DNA of 37,500 nucleotides, taken from contig JACVTC010000001.1 in the NCBI GenBank assembly GCA_016946835.1, positions 2,332,501 through 2,370,000 of the forward strand, given 5' to 3'. Below the pieces are notes generated by a model. That model was not told the DNA's origin, made no database searches, and saw only the letters and a list, made by a program, of their open reading frames with translations. The DNA comes from Neocallimastix lanati (nom. inval.). Lineage: Eukaryota > Neocallimastigomycota > Neocallimastigomycetes > Neocallimastigales > Neocallimastigaceae. Both the position numbers and the translations under genes were made by a program. The stretch's first letter is position 1. Every line of letters begins with the position of its first letter. This document shows, piece after piece, positions 21,420 to 33,599 of the stretch.

Positions 21420-21914
21420 ATGGAATCTGATAATAAAATAGATGGTTCAAACTTTAGATTTTTAATTATATATTTAGTTAATGAATTTCAAGACATAACA
21501 AGAAAAGGTATGGACATGATATGCAAAGAACTTAATATAGAGTATAATGTTAAAAAAGAAAATATTTTCCTTTACGCAATATCAGAAATATTTGAATTTG
21601 TATATACGTCTTATCATCTTATTACTGCGGCTATACATGAAAATAAGCCTTATGATGCAGTTATATGTATTGGTGGTATAGAATTCGACGTTTTAGGTAA
21701 TATACAAATAGGAGGTACTTGTTCTCACAATTCAATTTATTCTCTATTACTACAAAACAACGAAAAAACGGACACCCCAATTATTAATGGAATTTTTTAT
21801 TACTATAGAAGAGATGCAAATGATTTTAGTAAAACTAAATTAGCAAAAATAGCAATTGAACAAGCTAAAGTTCATTCTATTAAAGGTTTTAAAATGTTAT
21901 ATTATTTATATTAA
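21420..21914 (+). CDS. lumazine-synthase homologue lacking expected active-site residues
   Basis: An intronless ORF of 164 aa; I take the ATG at 21420 because DGS follows shortly (8-10), as in Rib4-type proteins. Lumazine synthase makes 6,7-dimethyl-8-ribityllumazine, the penultimate step of riboflavin synthesis. Visible family features: DGS-x-FRFLIIY (first strand), a helix to about 40, NIFLYAISEIFEFVYTSYHL (49-67), KPYDAVICIGGI (76-87), and DTPIINGIF (118-126), corresponding to D-x-PVIFG-x-L. Length is typical (150-170 aa). The usual PG-[AS]-[FY]-E-[IL]-P loop is AISEIFEFV here (53-61), and the usual G-[ST]-T-x-H with the catalytic His after IG-x-VI-[RK] is EFDVLGN (88-94). The Arg of the D-x-x-[EQ]-A-x-x-RAG segment is also not evident. 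It is therefore likely a non-catalytic or repurposed paralogue; another RIB4 gene would be expected elsewhere. It heads the downstream duplicated block. Confidence 0.75.
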   Translation: MESDNKIDGSNFRFLIIYLVNEFQDITRKGMDMICKELNIEYNVKKENIFLYAISEIFEFVYTSYHLITAAIHENKPYDAVICIGGIEFDVLGNIQIGGTCSHNSIYSLLLQNNEKTDTPIINGIFYYYRRDANDFSKTKLAKIAIEQAKVHSIKGFKMLYYLY

Positions 21915-22680
21915 AAAAAGAAAAAAATAAAAAAAAAATAGTTATAACAATAATAATAAAAAAAAAGATATAGAAATATATAATATTTTATATATGATAT
22001 AAATAGTATTTTTTTTTTTTTTTTTCTAATATAATTTTATAATAATTATTTATGTTATATTTTTGAACATTATATATTCAATATATTATATATATTATAT
22101 AATACTTTTTATATATTTATATTTATTATACTTATTATATATAACAATATCTTATCAACTTTATTACATATACAAGAGCCTAGTAAAGTCTGTCAAACAT
22201 ATGGTACATTATTAAGCATTTTATTCTATTAATTATTATTCTTTTTAAAATACAAAAATATTAATAATAGTATTATTACTATTATTATAGATATTTATAT
22301 AATTATTATTATTATTACTATTACTATATTTATTATTATTATAATTATTATATTTATAATTATTTTTTTTTTAAATACTTTTACGTTAATTATTATTATT
22401 ATTATTATTATTATTATAATTATTATAATTATTATATTTATAATTATTTTTTTTTTTAAATACTTTTATATTAATTATTATTATTATTATTATAAATATT
22501 TATATAATTATTATTATAATTATTATTATTATTATTATTGTTGTTGATGATGTTGTTGTTATCAATATTATTAAAAATTTAAAGATTAATCATTAATTAT
22601 TATATTTTATATTTTATTAATAAATATTAAATAAATAAAAAAAAAAATAAAAATAAAAAAAAAAAAAAATCAATATATTA
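21915..22680. other. AT-rich interval with an ~85-bp imperfect repeat
   Basis: This lies between the lumazine-synthase homologue and the Asn-rich ORF, about ten times longer than the corresponding gap in the upstream block. Two copies of an ATAATTATTATATTTATAAT unit with a T run and AAATACTTTTA start near 22341 and 22426, separated by ATT repeats. A short more complex word at 22175-22205 (CAAGAGCCTAGTAAAGTCTG) could be a fragment of an exon. The first exon of the downstream Asn-rich gene should lie here, but I cannot place it. Confidence 0.5.
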
Positions 22681-22681
22681 G

Positions 22682-23283
22682 GATCTAGTAATCCCTCAGA
22701 CAGAAATACTCATGGAAATAATAAGGAAAATAGTAATAATAATAAAAGTAATAATAATGACAATAGAGATAGGAATAAAAACACAAATGATAATAATGTA
22801 AATAATAATAATGGAAATAATGAAAAAAATGATCAATTTAATATCATTAATAATAATACAAATAATATCATAAATGAAATAGAAACAAAAAATAATATTA
22901 ATAACAATACTACTATTGACAATACTACTAATGACAATACTACTAATGATAATACTAGTAGTAGCAATATTAACAATGGGAATAACAGCAATTTACGATT
23001 AAATAGTGAAAATAATAATACAAATGAGAATATTTCATTCAAATTTGAATCAAAATCTAATAAAACGGGTGAACAATTATCAGAATTTAAATTTAAAAAA
23101 GCAAAACCAATTACTAATTCAAAAGAAAATAATATAGATAATTCCAATGAAAATAAAATTTTAATAAACAATTCTAAAGATACCAATACTTCTGAAAATG
23201 AAAATAGTAGTAGTAATGAAACTAATAACAGTGATAATAGTAATAAAGAAAAAGATACTAATAATAAAAATAACACTATAACA

Positions 23284-23369
<86 letters not shown>

Positions 23370-23739
23370 TAATAAAGAGAGTAAAAATATTGATAATAAA
23401 AAGGAAGATAAAAATAATAGTACTCCACTAGTTCCATCGACTCCAACTTTTCAATTTAGTTTTACACCTACTACTACTTCTAATAATAATAATAATAACA
23501 ATAATAATAAAAAGAGTAAAAATATTGATAATAAAAAGGAAGATAAAAATAATAGTACTCCACTAGTTCCATCAACTCCAACTTTTCAATTTAGTTTTAC
23601 ACCTACTACTACTTTTACTAATAATAATAATAATAATAATCTCAATTTTAATGGAAATAATATATCAATGCTTAATATGGGCAGATATGGCTTATTTGGA
23701 AGAAAAATTGCTCAACCAAAACGTCGTTGTAAATATTAA
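22682..23739 (+). CDS. Asn-rich protein with basket-nucleoporin-like C-terminus (5' exon not found)
   Basis: Open on plus for about 352 codons from an AG acceptor (ATATTAG, 22675-22681) to TAA at 23737-23739. No ATG occurs near the 5' end, so an upstream exon must supply the start. Composition: Asn/Ser/Thr-rich, a long Asn run (23290-23373), and FKFESKSN and FKFKKAKP in the middle. A 45-codon repeat is present twice in frame (from 23380 and 23515) carrying NNSTPLVPSTPTFQFSFTP. The end reads MGRYGLFGRKIAQPKRRCKY. F-x-F motifs in a disordered chain plus a terminal GRKI followed by basic residues recall Nup153 and yeast Nup1, whose C-terminal basic motif helps bind importins at the nuclear basket. 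The link is motif-level inference. A read-through or splice fusion with the lumazine-synthase homologue upstream cannot be excluded. The broken sister copy is at 19215-19850. Confidence 0.6.
23380..23614 (+). repeat. 135-bp in-frame tandem repeat within the Asn-rich gene
   Basis: Two copies, starting 23380 and 23515, about 100 bp nearly identical followed by AAT-rich linkers. The only clear difference in the shared part is TCG against TCA for a serine. The near identity suggests recent duplication or gene conversion. It doubles the TPTFQFSFTP motif. Confidence 0.9.
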
Positions 23740-24370
23740 TATTAAAAACAAAAAAAAACAAAAAAAAAAAAAATAGTATATTATATATAATTTTTTTTAC
23801 CATAATAAATAAAATTATATATATAACTTATATATATACTAATTTTTTTTTTTTTTTTTTTTTTTTGGCAATATATATTTAATAAATATTAAACAATTAA
23901 TTTTGATTCTTATAGTGAATAAGTGAATAGACCTTGAATAGAACTGATTAAATATCCGAATTAATTTCTTTTATTTATATTTTTATTATTTCACTTTTTT
24001 TTTTTTTTTTTTTTAAATTAAATATTATGTAATAAAATTTTTATTTTTATTTTTTTTTTTTTTTATTTTTACTTTATCTATTTAAATTCTTGTTAATATT
24101 TTATTAATAAATCTTGATTAAAACTTAATCAAAATCCTTATTTGTGTTTAATTTGATATAGATAAAATTGATAATTAATTTAAAGTATCTAAAAAATCTG
24201 TTTTTTTTTTTTTTTTTAAAATTATACAATTATTTTACAATCAGTAATTATTGTAGTCATTATATAGAATTAATGTGATAAAAGGTCCATTGAATATTTG
24301 TGTAACCATAAATTTAACATTTAAAATTTACCTAAATTCTAATTTTAAAATCGTGTAACCATAATTTTTA
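23740..24370. repeat. 3' flank of downstream duplicated block
   Basis: Homologous to 19851-20600 in the same orientation (shared TAGTGAATAAG, ACTGATTAAATATCC and GGTCCATT words). It contains poly(T) runs at 23843-23866 and 23995-24014. No gene is seen. Confidence 0.75.
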
Positions 24371-25168
24371 AAGGAAAAAAAAAAAAAAAAATACATGTAT
24401 ATATATATATTAACAACATAATTAATAAAAAAAAAATAAATAAATAAATAAATAAAAATAAAATGTTATTAAAAAAAAACTATATTTACGGAGAGTATCT
24501 ATCTATATTCTAAATTATGATGAGTGAATTAGCAGAAATTGTAGATACCAATAGAAAAAGCCATGCATATCAGTAATTTTCATGTCTACCTGTCTCCGTA
24601 CTTTTTCTATAATGATTTAGAAAAAAAAAAAAAAATGGATAGGAATGATAGGAATTAGAAAAAGAATTTTTAGGAATGAATGAATGAACTATCACTGACT
24701 TCTTGAAGAAACAAACACCAAAATAGGATTAAATATTAAATTAAAATGAGAAAAGTTTCATCCTTTTTTTTTTTTTTTTTTTTTTTTTTCGGAGTTCTAA
24801 CCAATAATATTCCAGCTTATACAGATGTTAAAGGAATGAGTATTTGAAAAAGGGATTAGCATACAGAAAACAATCAGAGATAGGAATAGTACCTGATTCC
24901 TATTATAATTTACACTTCTAAATGTATGAATCCTCTGATGTCATCTTTCAATTTATTCTTTTAGCGGGTTAAATATTTTTGTAATCCTCTAAATTAATCT
25001 TCAAATAATCCGTATTAATATTATTGTTTAACTCTTACGATGAAATAGTTTTCCATATTAATATAGTGTTTTTTTTTTTTTATTTTATTTTTATTTTTAT
25101 TTTTTTTTTTTTTTGTTTTTTTTTTTTTGTTTTTTAATAATTCCTATGAATAACTTCATTATAATCTA

Positions 25169-25199
<31 letters not shown>

Positions 25200-25544
25200 T
25201 TTCATTGTTAGGATCAGTCTCAGACCTCTACGTATAGTCTACATTTCAAAAAAAAAAAATTTTTATTTCTATTATTTCTATTATTTACTTTAGTTATGGA
25301 TTCCTCATAGAAAGTGATACCTCCCTGAGGGGATAATAAAAAAAAATTACTAAATTCTTTGAAACCATTAAACTTACTATTAATAAAATGTTCATTTATG
25401 ATAAATATTACTATAAAAAAGAAATTATAAGTTTGAAAATTAAAATAATAATAATTAATAATTAATAATAACGAAAAAAGAAATAAAAAAGAGATAATAA
25501 TAAATTTTAATAAAAAATCTTTCCATTTTATTTTATTTTATTTA

Positions 25545-25577
<33 letters not shown>

Positions 25578-25630
25578 TATATATAGTATATGTGCAATTT
25601 TACATTTTTAAAAAATTTATTATAATTATA

Positions 25631-25663
<33 letters not shown>

Positions 25664-26160
25664 TTTTTTTTTTTTTAAATTATAAAAAATATAAAACATA
25701 AAATAAAAAAGATATAAAAATAAAAATCAATTATTAATTAAGCATTTTGTATATATATTAAAATTTTTATATTTATATTTATATAATTATTTTTAATAAC
25801 TTATTTACAATAAAATTATGATAATCTAAAATTATAATAATAAAATTTCAAAATATTTTTATACTAATATTATATATATATTATCAAATTTATATGTATG
25901 AATATTAAATAAATCAATAATTTGAAACAATTAAAAAAAGAATTATGTTATGAATTTTATATATGAAATATTATGATATATATTCTTTATCTTTGTGTTA
26001 TAAAAATAAAAATTAAAAAATAATGTATGAGAAGAAAAATAAATATATATATATATATACATATATAATAGAATAAAAAAGAAAAATGAAGAAGTACAAA
26101 AAAAAAAAAAAAAAAAATTAAAAATTAATAAATAAAAAATAAAAAAGTTCACAGATTTTC
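24371..26160. other. intergenic with decayed unidentified sequence
   Basis: 24480-25060 is less AT-biased and partly protein-like. Plus frames give MMSELAEIVDTNRKSHAYQ before a stop (24519-24578), GVLTNNIPAYTDVKGMSI (24792-24847) and EYLKKGLAYRKQSEIGIV (about 24841-24895), all broken by stops, with poly(T) between. ACGGAGA near 24488 and TCTCCGT near 24593 form a small inverted pair. I do not recognise the family. The rest (25060-26160) is AT-rich, with T and A runs and AT tracts. Confidence 0.5.
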
Positions 26161-26204
26161 TTTTTTTTTTCTTGCTATTCTTTCTTTTTTTTTTTTTAAT
26201 TCTT

Positions 26205-29200
26205 TTAATTTCTCTTTAATAAAGCCTTTAATCTTTTTAACAACTGTCTTTCTTTGATATTATTTTCTGGTGGGTTAGCTAAAGATGTATCAAAATTGTC
26301 ATTATTTTCTTTAAATTCATCAAAAGTTGATAATTTCGATCTCTCATCTTCCTCAAATTCTCTCTCTTCTGTTAAATTTTGATTAGTTTGATAATAATTA
26401 TTTTCATAATAATTATCTTGATTGATAGTATTGGTACGAATAACTCCAGATTCCATTGGTTGAATTTCATCATAATCCTCATTATCTATATCAAATAATA
26501 GTTGATTATTATTATTATTATTATTATAACTATTATCATAGGATGAATCTTGTTCGAAATTACTTTCATAATTTGTACTATTATTATTATTGAGAGTAGT
26601 AGTATTGAAATTATTATTATTATTATTATTCATACCATCATCAAGCATCATTTGATTATTATCTTCATCTTCATTCATTTTATCAATTAACATTCTATCA
26701 TCATTTTCATCCTCAGATGATCTTGAAGAACTTATTGGAGATTTTAATAAAGAATCATCACTATGATGAACTAACTCAGGATGCATTTTAAGTTGATGAG
26801 TTTTTAAATTACCAGACTGAGTGAATGTTTTATCACACCATTCACAAATAAATGGTTTTACACCTTGATGTAATAATTCATGAGCCTTTAAATTTCCAGA
26901 TTGAGTGAATGTTTTATAGCAAATTGGACAAGAAAATGGTCTTTCCCCTGTATGTTTTCTTTGATGAGTCTTAAGATTACCTTGTTGAGCAAAGGATTTA
27001 TTACAGAATGAACATACAAATGGTCTTTCCCCCGTATGTTTTCTTTGATGAATTCTTAAATGAGCTAATTGAATAAAATGTTTATTTGGTTTACAAATTT
27101 CACAAACATAATCTTTTGAACAATTCATACTACGAGATTTTCTTCTTTGTAAAGCGGTATGTGGAACAGAATGATTTAAAAGTTTTGGGGAAGATGAGGA
27201 GGAAGAAGTAGATGAAAAAGCAGATGGAGATTGTGGTGAAGAAGACATTATATTTAATGGATTTGAGGTTGATGATACTAAATTATTAAAGCATTGAAGT
27301 GAATTTCTTTCATTATTATTTTCAAATCCACTAGGCTTAATAGCAATGGTTGGTAATGACATTGGCATGGAAATTGGTTTAGGAAGAGGTGTCATTTCAG
27401 TTTTAATTATTTCATTACTATCTTCATCCATTACATTTCTATTATTTAATAAGACGGATGAAGTATTATTATTTTCATTATTATTATTTTCTTTATTATT
27501 ATTAATATTTCCATTATTACTATTATTAGAACGATCATTATTTAACATTGTATCAATATTTATTTTATTATTATTGGTATTTTTAGAATATTCATTCATC
27601 AATGTACTTCCATTTCTATTTAATTCATTATTCTTATTTTGAATATTTCTAGTTAAAAGAGAAGTAGTTTTACCGCGATTAGTAGTATCAAGTTTTGAAA
27701 AAATATTAGGTTCCTCTTTACTCATTTTAATTTCATTTTCTTCTTCTTTAATTGTATTTGGAACTTTATTTACTAATTTTTCCTTATTATCTAACTTTTC
27801 AGGAATAAATAATTTAGCTTCTTGAGAAGCAACAGTACAAAGTGTCGATAAATTTGGGGCTGACAAGATATTTGATTCCATAGTTGGTGAAGAACCATTA
27901 TTAGAACGAATATTTAAATTAGAGAAAGGTATAGAAATAGGAAGTAATGGTGAGGAGGCTCGAACATTAGATGGAGAACCAGAAACTAAACTTTCTGGAC
28001 TATTTTGAGGTTCCTTAATTTCACTTTCATTTTCTGTTTTTACAATCTTATTAATATTATTGGTATTAAATTTATTTATATTACTATTACTATTTACAAT
28101 ATTAAATAAAGAACTCATCATTTGATTCTTTGAATCATAACTTTGAGAAATTGGAATTGATGGTCTTCTATGATTTTTTGAAATAGCTAATGGATCTTTC
28201 TTTATTGGTAATTTTATTTTTGATTTCATATTTGGAGAAGTAGATAGTTTTGAATTTTTGGATTTATTTATTAATAAGGAAGAAGAAACTTTTGATTTTA
28301 TCTTTGATGATGATGGGCATGAACTACTAATATTTATTGGATTAGACTTTGAACTATTAGCAACAATTGGAATAGCTGAAGAGGATGTATTTGGAGCAGT
28401 AAAAGGATTGACTAAAACTGATTTATTTTTTTGTTGTTGTTGTAAAATTTGTAAAAATTGATTTGCAAAAATACTATTATTAAATAATAATGCAGCTTTT
28501 TTTTTTTTTTTTTTTTTTTAAAGAAGATTTTTTATTATAATAAATAAAAAAATAAAAAGTAAAAAGTAAAATAAAATAAAATTAATTAAATATATATTAA
28601 ATGATAAATATATATAAAAATAAAAAAAAAAAAAATAATAATAATTATTGTTAATTAATATTATTAAAAAATATTTATTTATATATAATTATAATTTAAA
28701 TAATAAAAAAAAAATTATATATTAAACAATATAATATTACTTAATACTATTTTTTTTTTTTTTTTTTTTATTTTATTTTACATTGTTTTTATATTAAATA
28801 TTAGTTTTTTATATCTATAATTTATTTATATCCTGTTACTTTAACATTTATTATTTTTGATTTTATCAATAATTACCATTTGTAGCTGCGGCTGCGGCTG
28901 CTGTATTATCATTTTTTTGGAATAATGATGGATTTAAAGGTGGTACTGAAGTAATGGTAGATTTTACATTTGGCTTTATATTGTTAGAATTGATTTTTGA
29001 ATCAATTTTATTATTTACAGTGGTAGAAGTATTAGATGATACATTATTACTTTTAATATTTCCATTATTTTTGGTATTATTAAGTATTTGTTGATTATTC
29101 AAGGTCGCTAAGGCGGCAGCAAGATATGGTAAACTTAAATTTGGTGGTATAAATGGTAATGGATTGGTAGGTAATGAATTTGGAACAGAAGTAGATAATT

Positions 29201-29651
29201 TTGATGGTGAGGAAGAAGAAGTAGTATTGGCTGATAGAATTCTACTCGTAGGAACACTATTTAAGTTAGCTTTTTCATCCTTATTATTTACATTTGATAT
29301 AGAAGAAGTATTAGTAGATGCTGTAGTTGGAATAGTAGTATTATTTTTACCATTTTGATTTGAATTTTTATTTATATTAGCAAGTGCTTGTATGAAATAG
29401 GGCGAAGACATTAAAAGTTGTAATGAAAAAAGTTGTTGTTGAGCCACCACAGAAGGGGAGTTTGTATTTGGATAAATAAAAGGTGGTTGACATGGTAATA
29501 TGAAAGGCGGTGAAGGTTTTGGTTGAATATTAACTAAATTTTTTGTTGTTGAAGTTGATGAATTATATTTATTTTTAGAATAGTGTTTTTTATTCGTAAT
29601 TTTGGCTTTGGTATTATTTATTTCATTATCTGATTTTACAACCGATGTCAT
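26205..29651 (-). CDS. Azf1-like Asn-rich C2H2 zinc-finger transcription factor (two exons)
   Basis: Exon 1 is 29651-28877 and exon 2 is 28495-26205, joined by a 381-bp GT-AG intron (donor GTAATT, acceptor after a poly(A) run). The split codon joins ATN to AALLFNN and the product is 1021 aa. Exon 2 stays open 88 codons upstream of its first Met at 28229, which is why I join the two. The N-terminal two thirds are disordered and Ser/Asn/Pro-rich with alanine runs. Four C2H2 fingers follow at about 723-830, linked by HTGERPF, HTGERPF and HQGVKPF. Fingers 2-4 carry F-x-Q-x-GNLK-x-H, as in yeast Azf1, an Asn-rich four-finger factor. Finger 1 ([16 protein letters not shown]) has about two extra residues between its Cys and His pairs. 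An acidic Asp/Glu/Asn-rich tail (possible activation region) ends in a basic [10 protein letters not shown] nuclear DNA-binding regulator is expected; target genes are unknown. Confidence 0.85.
28496..28876 (-). other. intron of the zinc-finger gene
   Basis: Read on minus, donor G|GTAATTATTG at 28876 and acceptor (A)nAG at 28497-28496, preceded by about 22 A residues. The interval holds only AT-rich DNA with a T run at 28751-28769 (plus) and no open frame. Splicing keeps the frame and links two Ala/Asn-rich stretches. Confidence 0.75.
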
Positions 29652-32600
29652 TTTTATTTTAATATAACTTTCTTTATTTCACTCAAAAAACTATTTATTA
29701 TTGTATATTAAAAAATAAAAAATATATATATACATATATATATTTTTCTTTAGCAATAATTTATTTTTAAATTCTTAATAATTGGTCTTTTGTTTATTTA
29801 TTTAATAAGGAAAAAACGATATGAAATAATTAGAAAAACAGATAAGATATTATTAAGGAAAAAAAAAAGTTTTATGTTCTATTAAAATTTTATAATACTT
29901 TATTTATAAATATTGTAAATATTTAAATTTTTATTTTTATTTTTTTATAAACAATGAAAAAATTAAATATAAAATTTCAATAGTTATATTTAATTATAAT
30001 CAATAATTTTATTTTATTTTATTATTTATTTATTTATTTTATATATATATTTTTTCTTGCTAAAATATATTTTCAAGATAAAATTCTCCTAATAAATAAC
30101 TTTTTTTTTAAATTACGTTATCGTTTACTATTATTTATTCAAATAAAAAATATTATGAAATATATTTCATGTATTAATTTACTTTTTTATTATTTATATA
30201 AATATTTTTTTATTTTATTTTATTTTTAATATTTAAAGGGATTTATCCATATATAATTCAAGAATAAATATATTTTATAATTTATTAAACTAATATTATT
30301 TAAATATCAAAAATTTTAAATTTGAATCAATGTATATTATTAAAAAACAATTATTTTTAGATATTATTTTTATTATTTAATTTTCTTTAATTTCAATAAT
30401 TACTTTAATATCCACGACTTATAATATAAATTAAGAATCAATCATAAATTTTAGATTGTTTATTTTAAAGATTGTTAAAGATTTAAAGATAGTTTTTTTT
30501 TTATACTTTATTTTTCTTAATTTCTTTTTATATCCAATTTCATTACTACTAATTAATTTTAGAAAAACAAAAAATAATTAATTTTAATTATTATTATTAT
30601 ATATTATTCTTTATATTATTTATATTTAAAAATATGAACTTTAATTATTATTGATTTATGTAAATATTTTGATGTATTTTGCAATATAATTTTATACATT
30701 AAGTTATAATATTATATATATTATATTTTATTAATGAATACATATTAATTAATGTTTGTATATATTATAATATATTATATATACAAAAATAGATTTTTTG
30801 AATTTAAATTAATATGATCTTTTTACTTCCATAAACACTTGATTATAAAATATAAAATAATATAAATAAATTATATATTATAATATATTACTAAGTTTAA
30901 TGAATTATAAATAAAAATAAATTATAAAATTAACTGAAACTAAATTTTGAAGTAAAAAAAAATGATTTCTAAAAAAAAAAAAATTTAATTCTCTATCTAT
31001 TATTATTCAAATATATTATATATATTTGAAATTATATTCGATTTTGTTGGATAAATATAATATAATATATTGTAATATATAATATATAATATATTAATAA
31101 ATAACGAATCATTCAACACATATATTATTATTTTTATTAAATATTTTTTATTTATATTATTTTATATGAAAAATATATTCCCTGATAAACTTCACATATA
31201 TTAATTATTAAATTAAATGGAAAAATCTTAAATAAATATTTTGATTAATATTCATCGGTCGAACTAATTAATTTGTATATTAAATTGACTTCAATATAAG
31301 TTTAATTATTAATATATAAGTTTGTACTATAAATTATTTATATTTTCATAAATAAAAAATAAAAAATAAATAAATAAAAATAAATAATTTAAATAATTAA
31401 ATAAATATTAATTAATTAATTAATTAATAAATAATTAAAAAAAAAAAAAAAACAGGCAATTTATACATAATCTATTCATAATATAATGAAATTAACAATG
31501 ATGATAAATAATAATAATTTTTTAGGCAATTGTTAAGTCATATCATTCCATGATAAAATTAAAAATAGACTGTTTGTTATTTGCTATACAACTATCCATT
31601 CAAATTAACATAGATATAGATAAGATATTTTTTTTATAGACCATTGAAAATTATTGATATTACATATATGCTTATTATAGAAAAACAAGGAATACTCTTA
31701 CAATCAACATTGTTTTCTTTTAATAGAATCATTTTTTACAAAAGATTTATTTATTTATTTATTTAGTTATTTAATTAGTTATTTGTTCGTTTATTTATTT
31801 ATTTATTTAGTGTTAAAAATCTATTTTTTTAGAATAATTCTTTCTTCTTACCAAGTATAATATATGTTTATAACAATGAAAAATAAATTATTTTATATAC
31901 AAAAAAATATATATATATTCATAATATAACACTATTCAATATTTAAAAGCATATAATTTTATATATTTTAACTAAAATAATATATAATACTATTCAATAG
32001 TTAATAACATATAATTATTTATATTTTAACTAAAATAAAAATAAAGTATTACTTATTAATACTTAAAATTTTAATAATTTTTTATTCATTTTAACAATTT
32101 TCAATTTAAAGTATAAATTCTTTAATTTTTTTTATTTTCATTTTTAAATTTATTCATGACTACATTATTAATATATTAAATAATATTGTTTTATATTATC
32201 ACATTTATTAATTAATTTATAAAATTTCGAATATATAAGGAAAGTCTAAATTAATGAATTTATTTTATTAAAATTTTAAAAAATAATAAAATCAAAATTA
32301 ACAAAAACTTAAAAAGTTTAAATTATTGGAATCTATTGAATATATTAAAATAAGTTTATGAGCATATAAAATAATATAAATTAGATTTATATTTTATTAT
32401 ATCATACATCACATTTTTTTTTCTTTAAACTCTTACTCTATTTGAGTAATATTAATTAATTTCAATCATTACATATATTACTATGATTTAACATTTTATC
32501 ACCACTTGGAATATATATAGCTTATATATTGCAATAAAAAGATGATAATATAATTTATATAGACGATGACATATTATTATATATTATATTAATTTATTAT

Positions 32601-32675
32601 ATTGGAATAGAAAATGGAATAGATACATATTCCAAAATTAAAAAAAAAAACTATTAATCAAAATAATTAAACAAA

Positions 32676-32899
32676 TTATTAAATAAATAAATAATAAATA
32701 ATAAATAGTTAAATAATAAATAATAAATAATAAATAATAAATAATAAATAACAAATAATAAATAATAAATAATAAATAATAAATAATAAATAATAAATAA
32801 TAAATAACAAATAATAAATAATAAATAATAAATAATAAATAATAAATAATAAATAATAAATAATAAATAATAAATAATAAATAATAAATAATAAATAAT
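32676..32899. repeat. AATAATA(A) microsatellite
   Basis: About 220 bp of a TAAATAA heptamer (TAAATAATAAATAA), roughly 30 units, with two AACAAATAA variants about 70 bp apart (32751 and 32807), which suggests higher-order duplication. Confidence 0.9.
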
Positions 32900-33552
32900 T
32901 AGCTAATAAATTATAATAAAATATTTATTAAATAATATTAAAAATGTAAATATAAAATATGTAATAAATACTAAACATAAATAAATCTTAAATAATATAA
33001 ATTATCAATTAAATGTATCTTTACAACTAAAAGAATAAATACGTATAGTAATATCATAAAGAATAAAAAAATCATAACTATATTAATAATTATAAATAAT
33101 TTATTTATTCTAAACCTAACATTAATAAATGGAATATTTATTTATATAAATTTAATATTTATATAGATTTTTTTGTTTTGATTCTTCGTTGTTCATAAAT
33201 ATTTAATATAGACTGTTTTAAATTTATTCATTTATAATTTCATTTAAAAAATAAAATTGACCAATAACAGGGTTGTTATGACCTAAACATAATTTTTATA
33301 ATTATCTTTTGATTTATCATATTATTATTAATGGTATTCTATTTCTATTTTATTTTATATCTATTCTATTATGTTCTAATTTTTATTTATGATTTTCTTT
33401 TTTTTTTTTTTTTATATCATTTTATTTTATTTTTATCCTTATAATCTACCTAAAATTAAAATTAAACTTCATATTTATTATAAAATAAAAATATAATATA
33501 ATATAATAAAATTAAAACCTTTAACTTTCAAAATATAATTAAACTTTAATTT

Positions 33553-33599
<47 letters not shown>

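Noticed and set aside
22833-23369. 178-codon Leu/Val-rich minus-strand frame resembling a membrane protein
   Set aside because: Antisense of AAT/GAT codons of the Asn-rich gene; the plus strand is open across the same interval and further, and has sensible motifs.
25943-26152. 69-codon Phe/Tyr/Ile-rich minus frame
   Set aside because: Built from poly(A) and AT tracts just downstream of the zinc-finger gene; no protein character.
27346-27642. 98-codon plus frame and others antisense to the zinc-finger gene (28258-28461, 29164-29358)
   Set aside because: Shadows of the minus-strand Asn/Ser-rich coding sequence.
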